Shown here in pieces: positions 50,924 through 59,547 of a stretch of DNA of 64,000 nucleotides. A program made the translations under genes and the position numbers. The notes beneath the pieces are model-generated. The model did no database searches. It saw nothing but the letters and a program-made list of their open reading frames with translations, and was not told the origin of the DNA. This DNA comes from Chloroflexota bacterium. GTDB taxonomy: Bacteria > Chloroflexota > Anaerolineae > Aggregatilineales > Phototrophicaceae. The stretch is from positions 62,001 through 126,000 of the forward strand of contig JAPPEU010000069.1 of the NCBI GenBank assembly GCA_028875245.1, given 5' to 3'. The first letter of the stretch is position 1. Each line of letters opens with the position of its first letter.

Positions 50924-53326
50924 TCACGTGATCGGCACCATGTGGATGACCGTGACGCCGGCGCCGCCTTCCTGCTGCTGGCCCTGTGTCACTTTGCTCA
51001 CGAGCAAATGCTCGCTGAGGTAGCCGCGCACTGCTCCCCGCAAGCGTCCGGTGCCCTTGCCATGGATGATGCGGCCGAAGGGCAGGCCGGCGTTGTAGGC
51101 GGCGTTGATGTAGCGGTCGAGTATTTCTAGGGCTTCGTCGACGCGTTTGCCGCGGATATCCAGCTCCATGCCCGGCGATTTTGATGCGGGCAGCTGTGCC
51201 TCGGCCGGTTCATATTGGCGGACGTGGCCGCGTTCCGCCGCGCGCTTTTCGCTGCGCGTTCGTTTGCGCATGTCGCTGTAGCTCGCCCGCACGCGCAATG
51301 CGCCGACCCGCACCATGGCCGCCTTCTCATCCAATTCGTCGATGACGCCTTCCGCGTTGAGCGCCTCGAGGAAGACGGTATCGCCCACGCGCGGCAGCCA
51401 GTCGAGATCTTCAAGCTGCCGCACTTCTTCGTCGCCGTCCAGGGGCGCGTCGGTCCAATTCGCCATTTTATCGGCGGCCGCTTTCAGCGCGTTGAGCGTC
51501 TCCGCCGGCATGCCCGCCGAGCGCAGTTCATTGCGCATCTTGCGCAGCTGTCGTTTGAAATCAGCCAGATCTTCTTCAGCGTGGCGGCGCGCGGCGCGGA
51601 TCACATCGCGGCGTTCGTCCTCGATATTGTCAAGACGGGCCTGCAAGGCGTCGCGCTGCTCGGTCATGTCCTGGCGCAGGCTGTCGAGTTCATGATGCTG
51701 AAACCGAACTTCGGCGCGCGTGCGCTGAATCTCGTCCAGGAGATCATCAGCGGCCAGGTCTTCGGTAGCGACCATGCCGCGAGCATCGGCGATGATAGTC
51801 GGGTCCAGCCCCAGCCGCTCGGCGATCGCCAAGGCATTGGAGCGGCCGGGCAATCCGACGATCAGCCTGTAAGTGGGTTGCAGCGTCTCCAGGTCGAATT
51901 CGACGCTGGCGTTGCGCACGCCGGCTGTTTCCACACCATAAACTTTCAACTCGGGATGATGGGTTGTGACCAAGGTGGTGACGCCGCGATTCTTGAGGCA
52001 GGTGAGCAAGGCGCGCGCCAAGGCCGAGCCTTCGGCCGGGTCGGTGCCGGCGCCGACTTCGTCCAGCACGACGAGCGAACGATGATCTGCGACCTGCAAG
52101 ATGTCAATGATATTGATCATGTGCGATGAGAATGTCGAGAGGGACTGCTCGATGCTTTGTTCATCGCCAATATCAGCGAAAACGCTGTCAAAGACGGACA
52201 GTTCCGCTTCATCCGCCGGGACCTGCAAGCCGCATTGCGCCATCAAGACGAGCAAGCCGACCGTCTTCAGCGCCACCGTCTTGCCGCCGGTGTTGGGGCC
52301 CGTCACAACCAGCACCCAGGAGTCATCATCGAAGCTGAGATCGAGCGGCACTACATGCCCTTTCAAGAGCGGATGCCGCGCCGCCTTCAGATGGATGGTC
52401 GTTCCCGGGCGCGCCGGGCTGGTCGAATGCGGCTGGATGCTTTCCATCTTCGGCTGAACGCAGTTGTTTTCGATCGCGTAGCGCGCTTTGGCGAAGGTCA
52501 GGTCAAGGTAACCCAGCAGCTGCACCGTGCGTACGATGCGCTCGCTTTCGGCGGCGACCTCTTCCGTCAGGTCCGTCAGGATGCGGCGGATTTCTTTCTC
52601 TTCATCGACTTGCAGCTCCCGCCATTTGTTGTTGAGCTCGACGGTTTCCAGCGGCTCGATGAATAGGGTGGCCCCTGAGGACGAGGAGTCGTGCAGGATG
52701 CCTTTGATTTTGCCTTTGTGCTCGGCCTTGAGGGGGATGACATAGCGGCCGTGACGCATGGTGATGATGGCTTCTTGCAGCTTGGACTGGTTTGCCTTGC
52801 TGCTGACGATGCGATTGAGCTTGTTTTGCAGGCGATCGAATGAAACCTTCAGATCGCGCCGGATAATGGCCAGGCGGGCGCTGGCGGTGTCTTTGATTTC
52901 GGCCTTGTCGTCAACGGTCTTTTCGATCGCGCTTTGCAGGGCGAGGCATTCTTCGATCTCGGTCGCCAGTTCGGCCAGCAGGGGGAAACTCGCCCCCATT
53001 CGCCCGAGCGTGCGCTTGAGCGTGGAGCCGCGCCGCAGCGTGTAGCGGATATCGAGGAAGATGCCCGGTTCGATGACCACGCCGCGCTGCGCCTTGATGA
53101 CCGGCTCGCGGACATCGCGCGCGCCGCGCACGGTGATGTGAGAGCGCTCTTCCAACAAGGCCACCGCTTCCGCCGTTTCGCGCTGCCAGGTCTGCACTTC
53201 TTCCAGCTCTGCCGAAGGCTGCAGCTCGATGGCGAACTCCTCGCCGGCGCCAAAGCTGGTGTAAGCGCTGAGCTCAGCCAGGATTTTGTGGAGCTCGAGC
53301 GTGGCGAGCGTCTTTTCGCTGATCAT
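50924..53326 (-). CDS. mutS2: MutS2 (endonuclease/ribosome-rescue ATPase)
   Basis: An 800-residue MutS2 protein. The N-terminal core opens TLATLELHKILAEL; the ATPase has Walker A TGPNTGGKT (about 335) and Walker B LVVLDEVGAGTDPAEGSALA. A long coiled coil and a KOW-like DWLPRVGDTVFLEALNAEG region precede the C-terminal Smr domain (ELDIRGKRVDEALEIL, RIIHGKGTGRLR). Known members suppress recombination or rescue collided ribosomes in Bacillus. ATG at 53326 lies two bases after the stop of a small upstream frame. The TTG at 53332 is another possible start. Confidence 0.96.
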   Translation of the reverse strand: MISEKTLATLELHKILAELSAYTSFGAGEEFAIELQPSAELEEVQTWQRETAEAVALLEERSHITVRGARDVREPVIKAQRGVVIEPGIFLDIRYTLRRGSTLKRTLGRMGASFPLLAELATEIEECLALQSAIEKTVDDKAEIKDTASARLAIIRRDLKVSFDRLQNKLNRIVSSKANQSKLQEAIITMRHGRYVIPLKAEHKGKIKGILHDSSSSGATLFIEPLETVELNNKWRELQVDEEKEIRRILTDLTEEVAAESERIVRTVQLLGYLDLTFAKARYAIENNCVQPKMESIQPHSTSPARPGTTIHLKAARHPLLKGHVVPLDLSFDDDSWVLVVTGPNTGGKTVALKTVGLLVLMAQCGLQVPADEAELSVFDSVFADIGDEQSIEQSLSTFSSHMINIIDILQVADHRSLVVLDEVGAGTDPAEGSALARALLTCLKNRGVTTLVTTHHPELKVYGVETAGVRNASVEFDLETLQPTYRLIVGLPGRSNALAIAERLGLDPTIIADARGMVATEDLAADDLLDEIQRTRAEVRFQHHELDSLRQDMTEQRDALQARLDNIEDERRDVIRAARRHAEEDLADFKRQLRKMRNELRSAGMPAETLNALKAAADKMANWTDAPLDGDEEVRQLEDLDWLPRVGDTVFLEALNAEGVIDELDEKAAMVRVGALRVRASYSDMRKRTRSEKRAAERGHVRQYEPAEAQLPASKSPGMELDIRGKRVDEALEILDRYINAAYNAGLPFGRIIHGKGTGRLRGAVRGYLSEHLLVSKVTQGQQQEGGAGVTVIHMVPIT

Positions 53327-53328
53327 GG

Positions 53329-53538
53329 TCAATGTTTTCCGCCAAAGCGAGCGGCCAACTTATATTGCGCGAAATAGCGCAAGCCATTGTATGGCAAGGT
53401 CATGGCGCTGTCAATCAGGCTTGGCGGTTGCGGTCTTGGCAATTGTCCCGACATATTCTCAACGTAGCCCCACGCGAGCCACGACAAGGCTATCACAAGA
53501 TAAGGAGCCCAAAAGAGAATCCCATTTCGCGGATTCAT
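53329..53538 (-). CDS. Small membrane protein upstream of mutS2
   Basis: A 69-residue frame: MNPRNGILFWAPYLVIALSW, LAWGYVENMSGQ, and a basic tail LAARFGGKH. One hydrophobic helix spans about 8-25. Its stop lies two bases before the mutS2 ATG, which favours a real coupled gene. The N-terminal codons lie inside the dispersed repeat (53524-53578), so the start codon may have come from repeat insertion. No family recognised and no strong ribosome site. Confidence 0.4.
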   Translation of the reverse strand: MNPRNGILFWAPYLVIALSWLAWGYVENMSGQLPRPQPPSLIDSAMTLPYNGLRYFAQYKLAARFGGKH

Positions 53539-53578
53539 TGTTTTGTGTGAGCCGAGTTGTGACTCGCCAGAGGCTGTG
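53524..53578 (-). repeat. Head of composite repeat family B
   Basis: On the minus strand it reads CTCTGGCGAGTCACAACTCG, then GCTCACACAAAACAATGAAT and CCGCGAAATGGG. This is the head of the 11.9 kb repeat (GAGTCACAACTCGGCTCGCA; ACGAACCCGC) without the GTAGGGGCG part. Confidence 0.75.
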
Positions 53579-53618
53579 TTCAAAAGAAGAATCTGAGACG
53601 CTTGCCCTCGACGACCCA

Positions 53619-54413
53619 TCAGTTGATTGGCGCGCTGACGACTCCCATCTCACGCAGGCGGTCGACGGCATTGATGAGGTATTGCGTCTCCGCGCGGCGT
53701 GGCGCCGTGCCGTAATGCCAATCCGCGGGAAAATCCGGATCGTGGCGCGGGGCGGGATGCACGACGATCTCCACCGTGCCGCGCAAACGGCTGATCCGCT
53801 TGCAGAATTCGTCCACTGAAAGCGACATGCAGGCCTGTATCGCCGCCACATAATCCGGCGTGAAGAAGCGCTGTCGCTGCCGGGGCTGCTGCCGGCGCAG
53901 AAAGAAATTATGCGCGGAGACCGACGCGCGGAATTCATGGGCGCGCACCCAATCGACGGCGTATTCGTCCGCCAACTCGTGCACGATGCGGCGCAGCAGG
54001 GGTATCGAGTGGAAATGATGGTGGGTGGAAATATGCCGCGGGCGCAAGCCGGCTTCCGTGAAGCGGCGCATCTGCGCGTCAAGCTCGTTGCGGATCCAGC
54101 GGGCGGTGTCGCCGCTGAAGAAATGCGAGCGCAGGAAGAGGCTGAAGTTGCTGCGGAAGCTGAAATCTTCGTTCAAAAGATGGGGATGATGCCCTTCGTG
54201 GCCGGTGACCGGATGCCCATCGGTCAGCGAGAGATGGATGCCGAGATCGAGATCGGGGCAGGCGCGGAAGAGCTCAAGGGCATGCTGATGGGCCGGGTAA
54301 TTGGTCATCACGCTGGCGGCGCTGATGTAACCGCGCTGGTGCAGATCGCAGGTTTTCTGGTTGAGGGCGTCGGTCAGGCCACAGTCATCAGCGGTGACGA
54401 TCAGATTCGGCAT
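53619..54413 (-). CDS. ChbG/HpnK (YdjC) family deacetylase
   Basis: A 264-residue carbohydrate deacetylase-like protein. Metal-binding motif IVTADDCGLTDALN (Asp-Asp at about 8-9), GIHLSLTDGHPV, HISTHHHFHSIPLL and the C-terminal VEIVVHPA carry the His/Asp ligands of the YdjC-like fold. Members remove acetyl groups from chito-oligosaccharides or hopanoid precursors. The ATG at 54413 follows the phosphatase stop by five bases, so the two genes are probably co-transcribed. Substrate unknown. Confidence 0.88.
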   Translation of the reverse strand: MPNLIVTADDCGLTDALNQKTCDLHQRGYISAASVMTNYPAHQHALELFRACPDLDLGIHLSLTDGHPVTGHEGHHPHLLNEDFSFRSNFSLFLRSHFFSGDTARWIRNELDAQMRRFTEAGLRPRHISTHHHFHSIPLLRRIVHELADEYAVDWVRAHEFRASVSAHNFFLRRQQPRQRQRFFTPDYVAAIQACMSLSVDEFCKRISRLRGTVEIVVHPAPRHDPDFPADWHYGTAPRRAETQYLINAVDRLREMGVVSAPIN

Positions 54414-54418
54414 TGGGC

Positions 54419-54985
54419 TCAATCACGCTGTTCCGCCCAGGCAACTTGGAATTCGTCGAGGACGGCGCGCTGCTTCCGCGTGAGGTGCACGAAGGGGCGC
54501 ACGGTCTTAATCTGTCCTAATGCGTCGCCGGGCGACAAGCCGGTGGAAATCAAATAAGCGGCCGCCATCGTCGGCGCGCGACCACAGCCGACGGCGCAAT
54601 GCACATAAACCTTGCCGCCGCGGGCGATCTCGTCGCTGATGAAATCGACCCCGCGCAGCAAATCCTCGACGCGGGGCGGGGTGTTGTCGGTTGTCGCCAG
54701 CTGCAAGTGGCGCTCACCGCCGATGCCTTTTTCGATGTCGCAATGCTTCTGCCGCATGTTGACGATGGCGGTGATGCCCTGCGCAAGCATGGCGGGATAA
54801 CCCTTGCGATAATGCTGGCCGCCGACGTATAGCTGCGGCGTGACCTCGCTTAATTTCCAAACGGGAACGCCAGTCTTCCGCCGCGAAATCTGGTCGATCC
54901 AGCGCAGGGCGACTGGACTTGGGCCCGCCCGCAAGAGGCTGACGACGCGCGTTAGGGGATGAGGCGGTCTGTGCTGTGCTGCCAT
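54419..54985 (-). CDS. Dual-specificity protein phosphatase family
   Basis: A 188-residue phosphatase with the cysteine signature VYVHCAVGCGRAPTMAAAYL (HCx5R, catalytic Cys in VHC). The general acid Asp is probably in TTDNTPPRVEDLL. The N-terminal WKLSEVTPQLYVGG matches the fold of dual-specificity phosphatases that dephosphorylate Tyr or Ser/Thr, and sometimes lipids or sugars. It is directly upstream of the ChbG-like gene, which hints at a carbohydrate-linked substrate, but this is inference. Confidence 0.88.
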   Translation of the reverse strand: MAAQHRPPHPLTRVVSLLRAGPSPVALRWIDQISRRKTGVPVWKLSEVTPQLYVGGQHYRKGYPAMLAQGITAIVNMRQKHCDIEKGIGGERHLQLATTDNTPPRVEDLLRGVDFISDEIARGGKVYVHCAVGCGRAPTMAAAYLISTGLSPGDALGQIKTVRPFVHLTRKQRAVLDEFQVAWAEQRD

Positions 54986-55099
54986 GCGGGCATTATATCA
55001 TATCCACACGGGGTGGCTTCTGATTCCTCTGTTGGAATCAGGGAAATCGCATCAAATTGAAATGGCGCTGAAATCAACTACTTTCCCGGCAACTTGCGT

Positions 55100-55200
55100 A
55101 ATCTGTGGGGGCGGTTCTGTGAATCGCCCGTGTAATTTAGGCTATCTTCGTGGGCGAGACACAGCCGCGCGTAGACACTGCGGTCCTGTCGCCCCACCAG
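55100..55200. repeat. Dispersed mosaic repeat
   Basis: TCTGTGGGGGCGGTTCTGTG, AATCGCCCGTG, then GTGGGCGAGACACAGCCGCG, the inverted cassette CGCGTAGACACTG, and TGTCGCCCCACCA. A more diverged copy than the others. No gene is visible in the 54986-55331 gap. Confidence 0.7.
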
Positions 55201-55331
55201 TTTCCTTTGTTTTCGTGGCGATCGGCGCGAAATGATTTTGCTGCGATTGCCCTGCCGTCACAAACCACTCGAAAGGCGCCGGGCTTTGTGTTAAGTTACA
55301 AGCTGTGAGCCCACCCAGGAAAGGACCTGCC

Positions 55332-55880
55332 ATGAACCCGATGGAACGCCTGGCGGAATTGGCCGAGCCGGTGACGCGCCATCCCACCATCCTGCGCGTA
55401 CGCCGCAATCATGGCCTGGAACACGCCACCATTCACATCTTGAATCGCCACAACTATAAACTGTCCGGCCGCAGCAGCGAATCCGGCTTTATCCTGCTGG
55501 GCGAGGCGCCGACCGAACAGGTCGAAAGCGCGGTGAACGAAGCGCTGGGGCGCATGAAGGCTGGTGAACACAAGCTGGCCCTTCATCCCAATTGCGGCAC
55601 CAATCTGGTCACCGCCGGCTTTCTGGCGACGGCGCTCGCGTTTCTTGGCTTCGCCGGGCGCAGCCTGCGCCGGGGCTGGGAGCGCTTTCCCAACATGATG
55701 GTGGCGATGATGGGGGTCGTGCTGATATCGACGCCGCTGGGCATGAGTTTGCAAAAGCACTTTACCACCGAGGGCGATCTCGGGGAGATGGAGCTGGTCA
55801 GCGTCCAGCGCGAAAGTAAAACCTTGCCCTTCAAGGGTCAGCAAGTGACGCTTCACCGCGTCGTCACGCGTCAGGGATAA
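55332..55880 (+). CDS. DUF6391 family protein
   Basis: A 182-residue protein that matches the DUF6391 family, common in cyanobacteria and Chloroflexota: RRNHGLEHATIHILNRHNYK near residue 25, SGRSSESGFILLGE, LALHPNCGTNLVTAGFLATA, and two hydrophobic helices in the middle. The conserved HGLEHATIH and HPNCGTN motifs look like metal-binding sites. Function unknown. GAAAGGACC precedes the ATG. It ends seven bases before holA. Confidence 0.75.
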   Translation: MNPMERLAELAEPVTRHPTILRVRRNHGLEHATIHILNRHNYKLSGRSSESGFILLGEAPTEQVESAVNEALGRMKAGEHKLALHPNCGTNLVTAGFLATALAFLGFAGRSLRRGWERFPNMMVAMMGVVLISTPLGMSLQKHFTTEGDLGEMELVSVQRESKTLPFKGQQVTLHRVVTRQG

Positions 55881-55887
55881 GCGCCCG

Positions 55888-56886
55888 GTGAGCGCGCCGC
55901 CGACATTCTACATTCTGCATGGCGATGACAGCATCGGCCGCGACGCTGCTTTGGCGCGGATGCGGGAGGCGATGGGCGAAGATGGCGACCTGAACCGATC
56001 CGAGTTTGATGGCGCGCAGACCTCTGCGGTCGAGATTCTGGCGGCGGTCAAGTCTCTGCCATTTCTGGCGGAAAAGCGCCTGGTGATCGCGAAGGGTTTG
56101 ATCAGCCATATCAGCAGGCGGGGCGCGGGCCAGGCGGGAAAAACGGCGACCGACAGGCTTGTCGCTGAGCTGCCCAATTTGCCCGAATTCGCGCGCCTCG
56201 TGCTGGTGGAAGGCGAGACGCTGAAAGACGGCAACCGGATCTTGAAGGCGGCGCGAACGCTGGAGAACGGTTATGTCCGCGCATACCGCAAGCCGCGGAA
56301 TCTGACACAGTGGATCAGAGAGCGGGCGCGGCAGGAATATGACGCCGAGATCAGCCCGCGCGCGGCGCAGGCCATCGCCAGCCTGGTCAACGATGACTTG
56401 CTGGTCGCCGATAACGAGTTGCACAAGCTGGTCTGCTATGTGGATGGGGAGCGCGAAATCGGCGAAGAAGATGTCGCCGCCTTGACGCCTTATGTGCCGG
56501 AGGCGAAGGTTTTCGATATGGTGGATGCCTTGGCGGTGGGCGATGGCGCGCGGGCGCTGGAGCTGATGCATCGCTCGCTGCATCATGATCCCAAAGACCC
56601 GGGCTTCCGGCTGTTCACGCTGATCGTGCGGCAGTTTCGCTTGCTGTCCATGACGCGCGAACACCTCGACCGCGGCGGCGGCGCGCAGGGCGACGCGATC
56701 GCCAAAGTGCTTGGCCTGCATCCCTATGCGGCCGGCAAGCTGGCGACGCAAGCGCGGCGCTTCAACGCCGGGCAATTGGATCTGATCATCAAGCGGCTGC
56801 AGCGTTATGACCAGGATATGAAAACGGGAAGGATTGAGCCGCGGCTGGCAATGGAGCTGCTTGTGACCAGCCTGGCGCAAGCCTGA
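55888..56886 (+). CDS. holA: DNA polymerase III subunit delta
   Basis: A 332-residue clamp-loader subunit that binds and opens the beta clamp. The layout follows HolA: an N-terminal FYILHGDDSIGRD (divergent P-loop region), KSLPFLAEKRLVIAKGL, LPEFARLVLVEGETLKDGNR, then the helical LVNDDLLVADNELHKLVCYV and collar domain QFRLLSMTREHLDRGG. GTG start at 55888, seven bases after the previous gene. The delta-prime partner is at 8436. Confidence 0.92.
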   Translation: MSAPPTFYILHGDDSIGRDAALARMREAMGEDGDLNRSEFDGAQTSAVEILAAVKSLPFLAEKRLVIAKGLISHISRRGAGQAGKTATDRLVAELPNLPEFARLVLVEGETLKDGNRILKAARTLENGYVRAYRKPRNLTQWIRERARQEYDAEISPRAAQAIASLVNDDLLVADNELHKLVCYVDGEREIGEEDVAALTPYVPEAKVFDMVDALAVGDGARALELMHRSLHHDPKDPGFRLFTLIVRQFRLLSMTREHLDRGGGAQGDAIAKVLGLHPYAAGKLATQARRFNAGQLDLIIKRLQRYDQDMKTGRIEPRLAMELLVTSLAQA

Positions 56887-56919
56887 GTTAATGCGTATCG
56901 AAAAAAGAATGGAGTAGAC

Positions 56920-57516
56920 ATGATGAACCAGGATGACGGGCGGCAGTTGGCGAACGATGAAGAGCTGGACCAGCCGGCCATGAATGCCTCGCTCGAGCCG
57001 GCCAGTAGCGCCGCCGGCACAATCGACCCGGGTGAGCTGATCAGCAATTTGACCGGCTGGCGCGATGAATTAACCGACACGCTGGAGCAGATGAGCGCCG
57101 ACGGCTTTCAGCGGCTCATTCTGCAGCTGCTGGGCAAGGACGGCGTCGGTCAAATCGAGTTGAGCAGCACCAACGACACGATCGAGGGCATCGGCATCTT
57201 CGGCGGCGGCGGCTTCTTGACCTTTCGCGTGTCCTTCCGCTGCATCCGCGGCGGCGGGCGCATCAGCTCGGCCGAGGTGGACGATTTTCGCCGGGGCGTC
57301 ATGCTCGGGCGCGCCGACAAGGGTTTGCTGATCACGACCGGGAGCTTCACGCAGGAGGCGGCGTTGAAGGCGGCCAGCGATCGGACGCCGGAGATCAAGC
57401 TGATTGATGGCGAAGAGTTGATCGGCAAGCTGAAGGATCTGGAACTGGGCGTGCGCGCGGAGTTGGTGACGGTCGAGCGCGTCGTGATTGACCGCGAGTG
57501 GTTTGGGGCGGTGTGA
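56920..57516 (+). CDS. Mrr-type restriction catalytic domain, degenerate active site
   Basis: A 198-residue protein matching the C-terminal two thirds of Mrr: WRDELTDTLEQMSADGFQRL, GFLTFRVSFRCIRGGGRIS, FRRGVMLGRADKGLLITTGS, IKLIDGEELIGKLKDLEL and an end like VIDREWFGAV. In active Mrr the sequence GGIDGIG is followed by FQCKRY; here these read TIEGIG and FRCIRG. The Asp, Gln and Lys of the nuclease site are thus Glu, Arg and Ile, so DNA cleavage is unlikely. The Mrr N-terminal winged-helix domain is missing; a separate gene for such a domain is at 60608. Confidence 0.75.
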   Translation: MMNQDDGRQLANDEELDQPAMNASLEPASSAAGTIDPGELISNLTGWRDELTDTLEQMSADGFQRLILQLLGKDGVGQIELSSTNDTIEGIGIFGGGGFLTFRVSFRCIRGGGRISSAEVDDFRRGVMLGRADKGLLITTGSFTQEAALKAASDRTPEIKLIDGEELIGKLKDLELGVRAELVTVERVVIDREWFGAV

Positions 57517-57729
57517 GGGGAGTGCAGAAATAGACAGGTTAAGTGACAATCTGATATATTGGGCATAGTGTTCAAGCAAGGACGACTGGAGCAAATTACA
57601 TGGCTGCGGTGGATACAGAGGCCTTGGGATTCGAGAGCCGTCTCTCAACATTGGAAGAGCGTAGCAAGAGCAATGCGACAAAAGAGGATTTGGCGGATCT
57701 CAAAGCAGACCTGAGAACGGATATGTATA

Positions 57730-57737
57730 AAATGAAA
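57730..57737 (+). repeat. Target-site duplication, left copy (AAATGAAA)
   Basis: Eight bases directly before the left inverted repeat, identical to the eight bases directly after the right one (60503-60510). Eight bases is the usual duplication for IS1595-family elements. Confidence 0.9.
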
Positions 57738-57762
57738 GGGGCTTATATCGCAAAGTGCCACT
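57738..57762 (+). repeat. Left terminal inverted repeat
   Basis: Twenty-five bases beginning GGGGCTTATATCGCAAAGTG, identical to the reverse complement of 60478-60502. The transposase promoter starts on its last base. Confidence 0.92.
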
Positions 57763-57791
57763 TGACACCTCCATTCGTATCATGATACAAT
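57762..57791 (+). promoter_or_regulatory. Transposase promoter
   Basis: TTGACA at 57762-57767 and an extended -10 TGATACAAT (TACAAT at 57786-57791), spacer 18 bases. It directly follows the left inverted repeat, and the transposase ATG is at 57823. Confidence 0.7.
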
Positions 57792-57822
57792 AGTGCCATA
57801 GGGTGGAACAGGGGTAACGCAA

Positions 57823-58761
57823 ATGGCACAGAACGCACCCGGCAAGCACTACCGTAAGGGTATCACGCTCACCAAGCTTATTCAAATGTTTCCAGACGAC
57901 AAGACCGCCGAGGCGTGGTTCATCCAATCGCGCTGGCCGGATGGCATCCGGTGCCCATACTGCGACAGTGACAAGATCAAGGATAATGCCAGCCATGCCA
58001 CGATGCCCTTCCGCTGTAACGGCTGCAAGAAGCGCTTCTCGGTCAAGTCTCGCTCGATAATGCACAGCTCCAAGCTGGGTTATCAGAAGTGGGCGATCGC
58101 GCTCTACCTGGTCACAACAAACTTGAAAGGTATAAGCTCCATGAAGCTGCATCGTGACTTGGGCATCACGCAGAAGGCCGCTTGGCACATGCTGCATCGC
58201 ATCCGAAAGGCCTACACAGATACCAACATCTTGTTCGGCGGCGAAATCGAGGTGGATGAAACCTATGTCGGCGGCAAAGAGGGCAACAAGCACGCCCACA
58301 AGAAGCTACGCGCCGGGCGCGGCACCGTTGGCAAGACAGCGGTTGCCGGGATGAAAGAGCGCGATACCAACAAGATCCATGCCCAAGTTGTTGACAGCAC
58401 AGACAGGGAAACGCTACAGGGCTTCGTCACGAACAACACAGCCGAAAGCAGCATCATCTACACCGATGACGCGCGGGCGTACCAGGGTATGCCTAGGCGA
58501 CACGCGACGGTCAAGCACTCGGTTGGCGAATACGTCCGTCAGCAAGCGCACACGAACGGCATGGAGAGCTTCTGGTCCTTGCTCAAGCGTGGCTTCACCG
58601 GGACCTACCACAAAATGTCGCCGAAGCACCTGCATCGGTACATTGACGAGTTCGCAGGCCGGTACAATGACCGGCCGTTAGACACAGAGCATCAGATGGT
58701 GAACGTGGTGCGTGGCGCCGAGGGCAAGCGGCTACGGTATGTGGATTTGATCGCAGAGTGA
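57823..58761 (+). CDS. IS1595-family (ISXO2-like) transposase
   Basis: A 312-residue transposase. The N-terminal part has a zinc ribbon: CPYCDSDKIKDNASHATMP then FRCNGCKKRFSVKSRSIM, with an HTH-like region after it. The ISXO2-like DDE domain begins near 140: GGEIEVDETYVGGKEGNKHA (first Asp), IIYTDDARAYQGM (second Asp) and the HTNGMESFWSLLKRGFTGTY segment, with the third acidic residue in NGMES(F/W). This D-D-N/E pattern is typical of IS1595. The transposase would cut at the 25-bp inverted repeats. Frame intact. Confidence 0.93.
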   Translation: MAQNAPGKHYRKGITLTKLIQMFPDDKTAEAWFIQSRWPDGIRCPYCDSDKIKDNASHATMPFRCNGCKKRFSVKSRSIMHSSKLGYQKWAIALYLVTTNLKGISSMKLHRDLGITQKAAWHMLHRIRKAYTDTNILFGGEIEVDETYVGGKEGNKHAHKKLRAGRGTVGKTAVAGMKERDTNKIHAQVVDSTDRETLQGFVTNNTAESSIIYTDDARAYQGMPRRHATVKHSVGEYVRQQAHTNGMESFWSLLKRGFTGTYHKMSPKHLHRYIDEFAGRYNDRPLDTEHQMVNVVRGAEGKRLRYVDLIAE

Positions 58762-58926
58762 GCGATCTATCCGACGCAACGCTGGCGTGAATGTTGCTTG
58801 CAGAAGCTTGTTGTGCTTCCGTTGCCAGTTGCGCAACCAGTCTTTGCCATGTTGCGTTTGCTCTGTGAATTTGAGCGGAAGTTCCTGCTGTTGCGGCTTG
58901 CAATGCCGCGGCTTCGGGGGTATCAT
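58732..58926 (-). CDS. Small hypothetical passenger protein
   Basis: A 64-residue basic frame (MIPPKPRHCKPQQQELPLKF, then TEQTQHGKDWLRNWQRKHNK). GAAAGGT lies six bases before the ATG at 58926. Its 3-prime end overlaps the transposase end by 30 bases on the opposite strand. No family recognised. The good ribosome site and position among other passengers favour a real gene. Confidence 0.4.
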   Translation of the reverse strand: MIPPKPRHCKPQQQELPLKFTEQTQHGKDWLRNWQRKHNKLLQATFTPALRRIDRSLCDQIHIP

Positions 58927-59003
58927 AATGTTACCTTTCTGGCCCGGTAGACTTGGGTAATAAAACCCGGTCCCCGGACCTCTATATCGGAATGTAATAC
59001 CTG

Positions 59004-59026
59004 ACGCGCGTTGCACCGCGCGTTTT
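59004..59026 (+). terminator. Hairpin within transposon
   Basis: ACGCGCG (59004-59010) pairs perfectly with CGCGCGT (59017-59023) around TTGCAC, followed by TTT. It may terminate rightward transcription from the transposase, although it lies 240 bases past the gene. Confidence 0.5.
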
Positions 59027-59071
59027 GTATTCAGGTACACCTTGCATTATACCGACGACGAAAGGCAGACG

Positions 59072-59530
59072 CTAGTTGCTATCAGTAATATCGTCTAGCA
59101 AGGAGTCAACCGTATTGCTGTCAGTTTTGAGGGCGGCAAGGATTTTCTCTTGGTCCTCTAAGAGACGACCGATAACGGACGTATCAAGGATCGGTATATC
59201 CAAAAGACCTTTGCTGAGATCACGAATTATGACCAAGATCGCACCTTGTGTGTCATCTATGGATTCGAGACGACTCTCTACCTGTTCATCACTGATGATA
59301 GTCAGCTCCATAAAGTTCGCCACAGTATTCATGTAGTCACGAGTCCATTGTGTATTCCTTGCAACTTGCTTATACACTGAAGCAGACTCGACAGACACTT
59401 CCCCCAGAAGCTTGAACAGACTCAACACTTTATCTAGTTTGTGGTCTAGCACGTTCAAGCGATATCGAATGTCTCGCAAGTCCGTGTCGTCAACATCAGC
59501 ATAGTCCGGGCGCGGCACTTTCTCATGCAT
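59072..59530 (-). CDS. Passenger coiled-coil protein, unknown
   Basis: A 152-residue acidic protein with long amphipathic helices (YRLNVLDHKLDKVLSLFKLL; LTIISDEQVESRLESIDD). It probably forms a coiled coil or helical bundle. No enzyme motif and no membrane segment are seen. AAAGGAGG lies just upstream of the ATG. It follows a small membrane protein gene by 17 bases, so the two form an operon within the transposon. Function unknown. Confidence 0.65.
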   Translation of the reverse strand: MHEKVPRPDYADVDDTDLRDIRYRLNVLDHKLDKVLSLFKLLGEVSVESASVYKQVARNTQWTRDYMNTVANFMELTIISDEQVESRLESIDDTQGAILVIIRDLSKGLLDIPILDTSVIGRLLEDQEKILAALKTDSNTVDSLLDDITDSN

Positions 59531-59547
59531 CTTGGGCCTCCTTTCTC

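Noticed and set aside
58595-58731. Further coding sequence on the minus strand across the transposase 3-prime end
   Set aside because: Only the part from 58926 has a ribosome site; the rest is opposite the conserved DDE domain.
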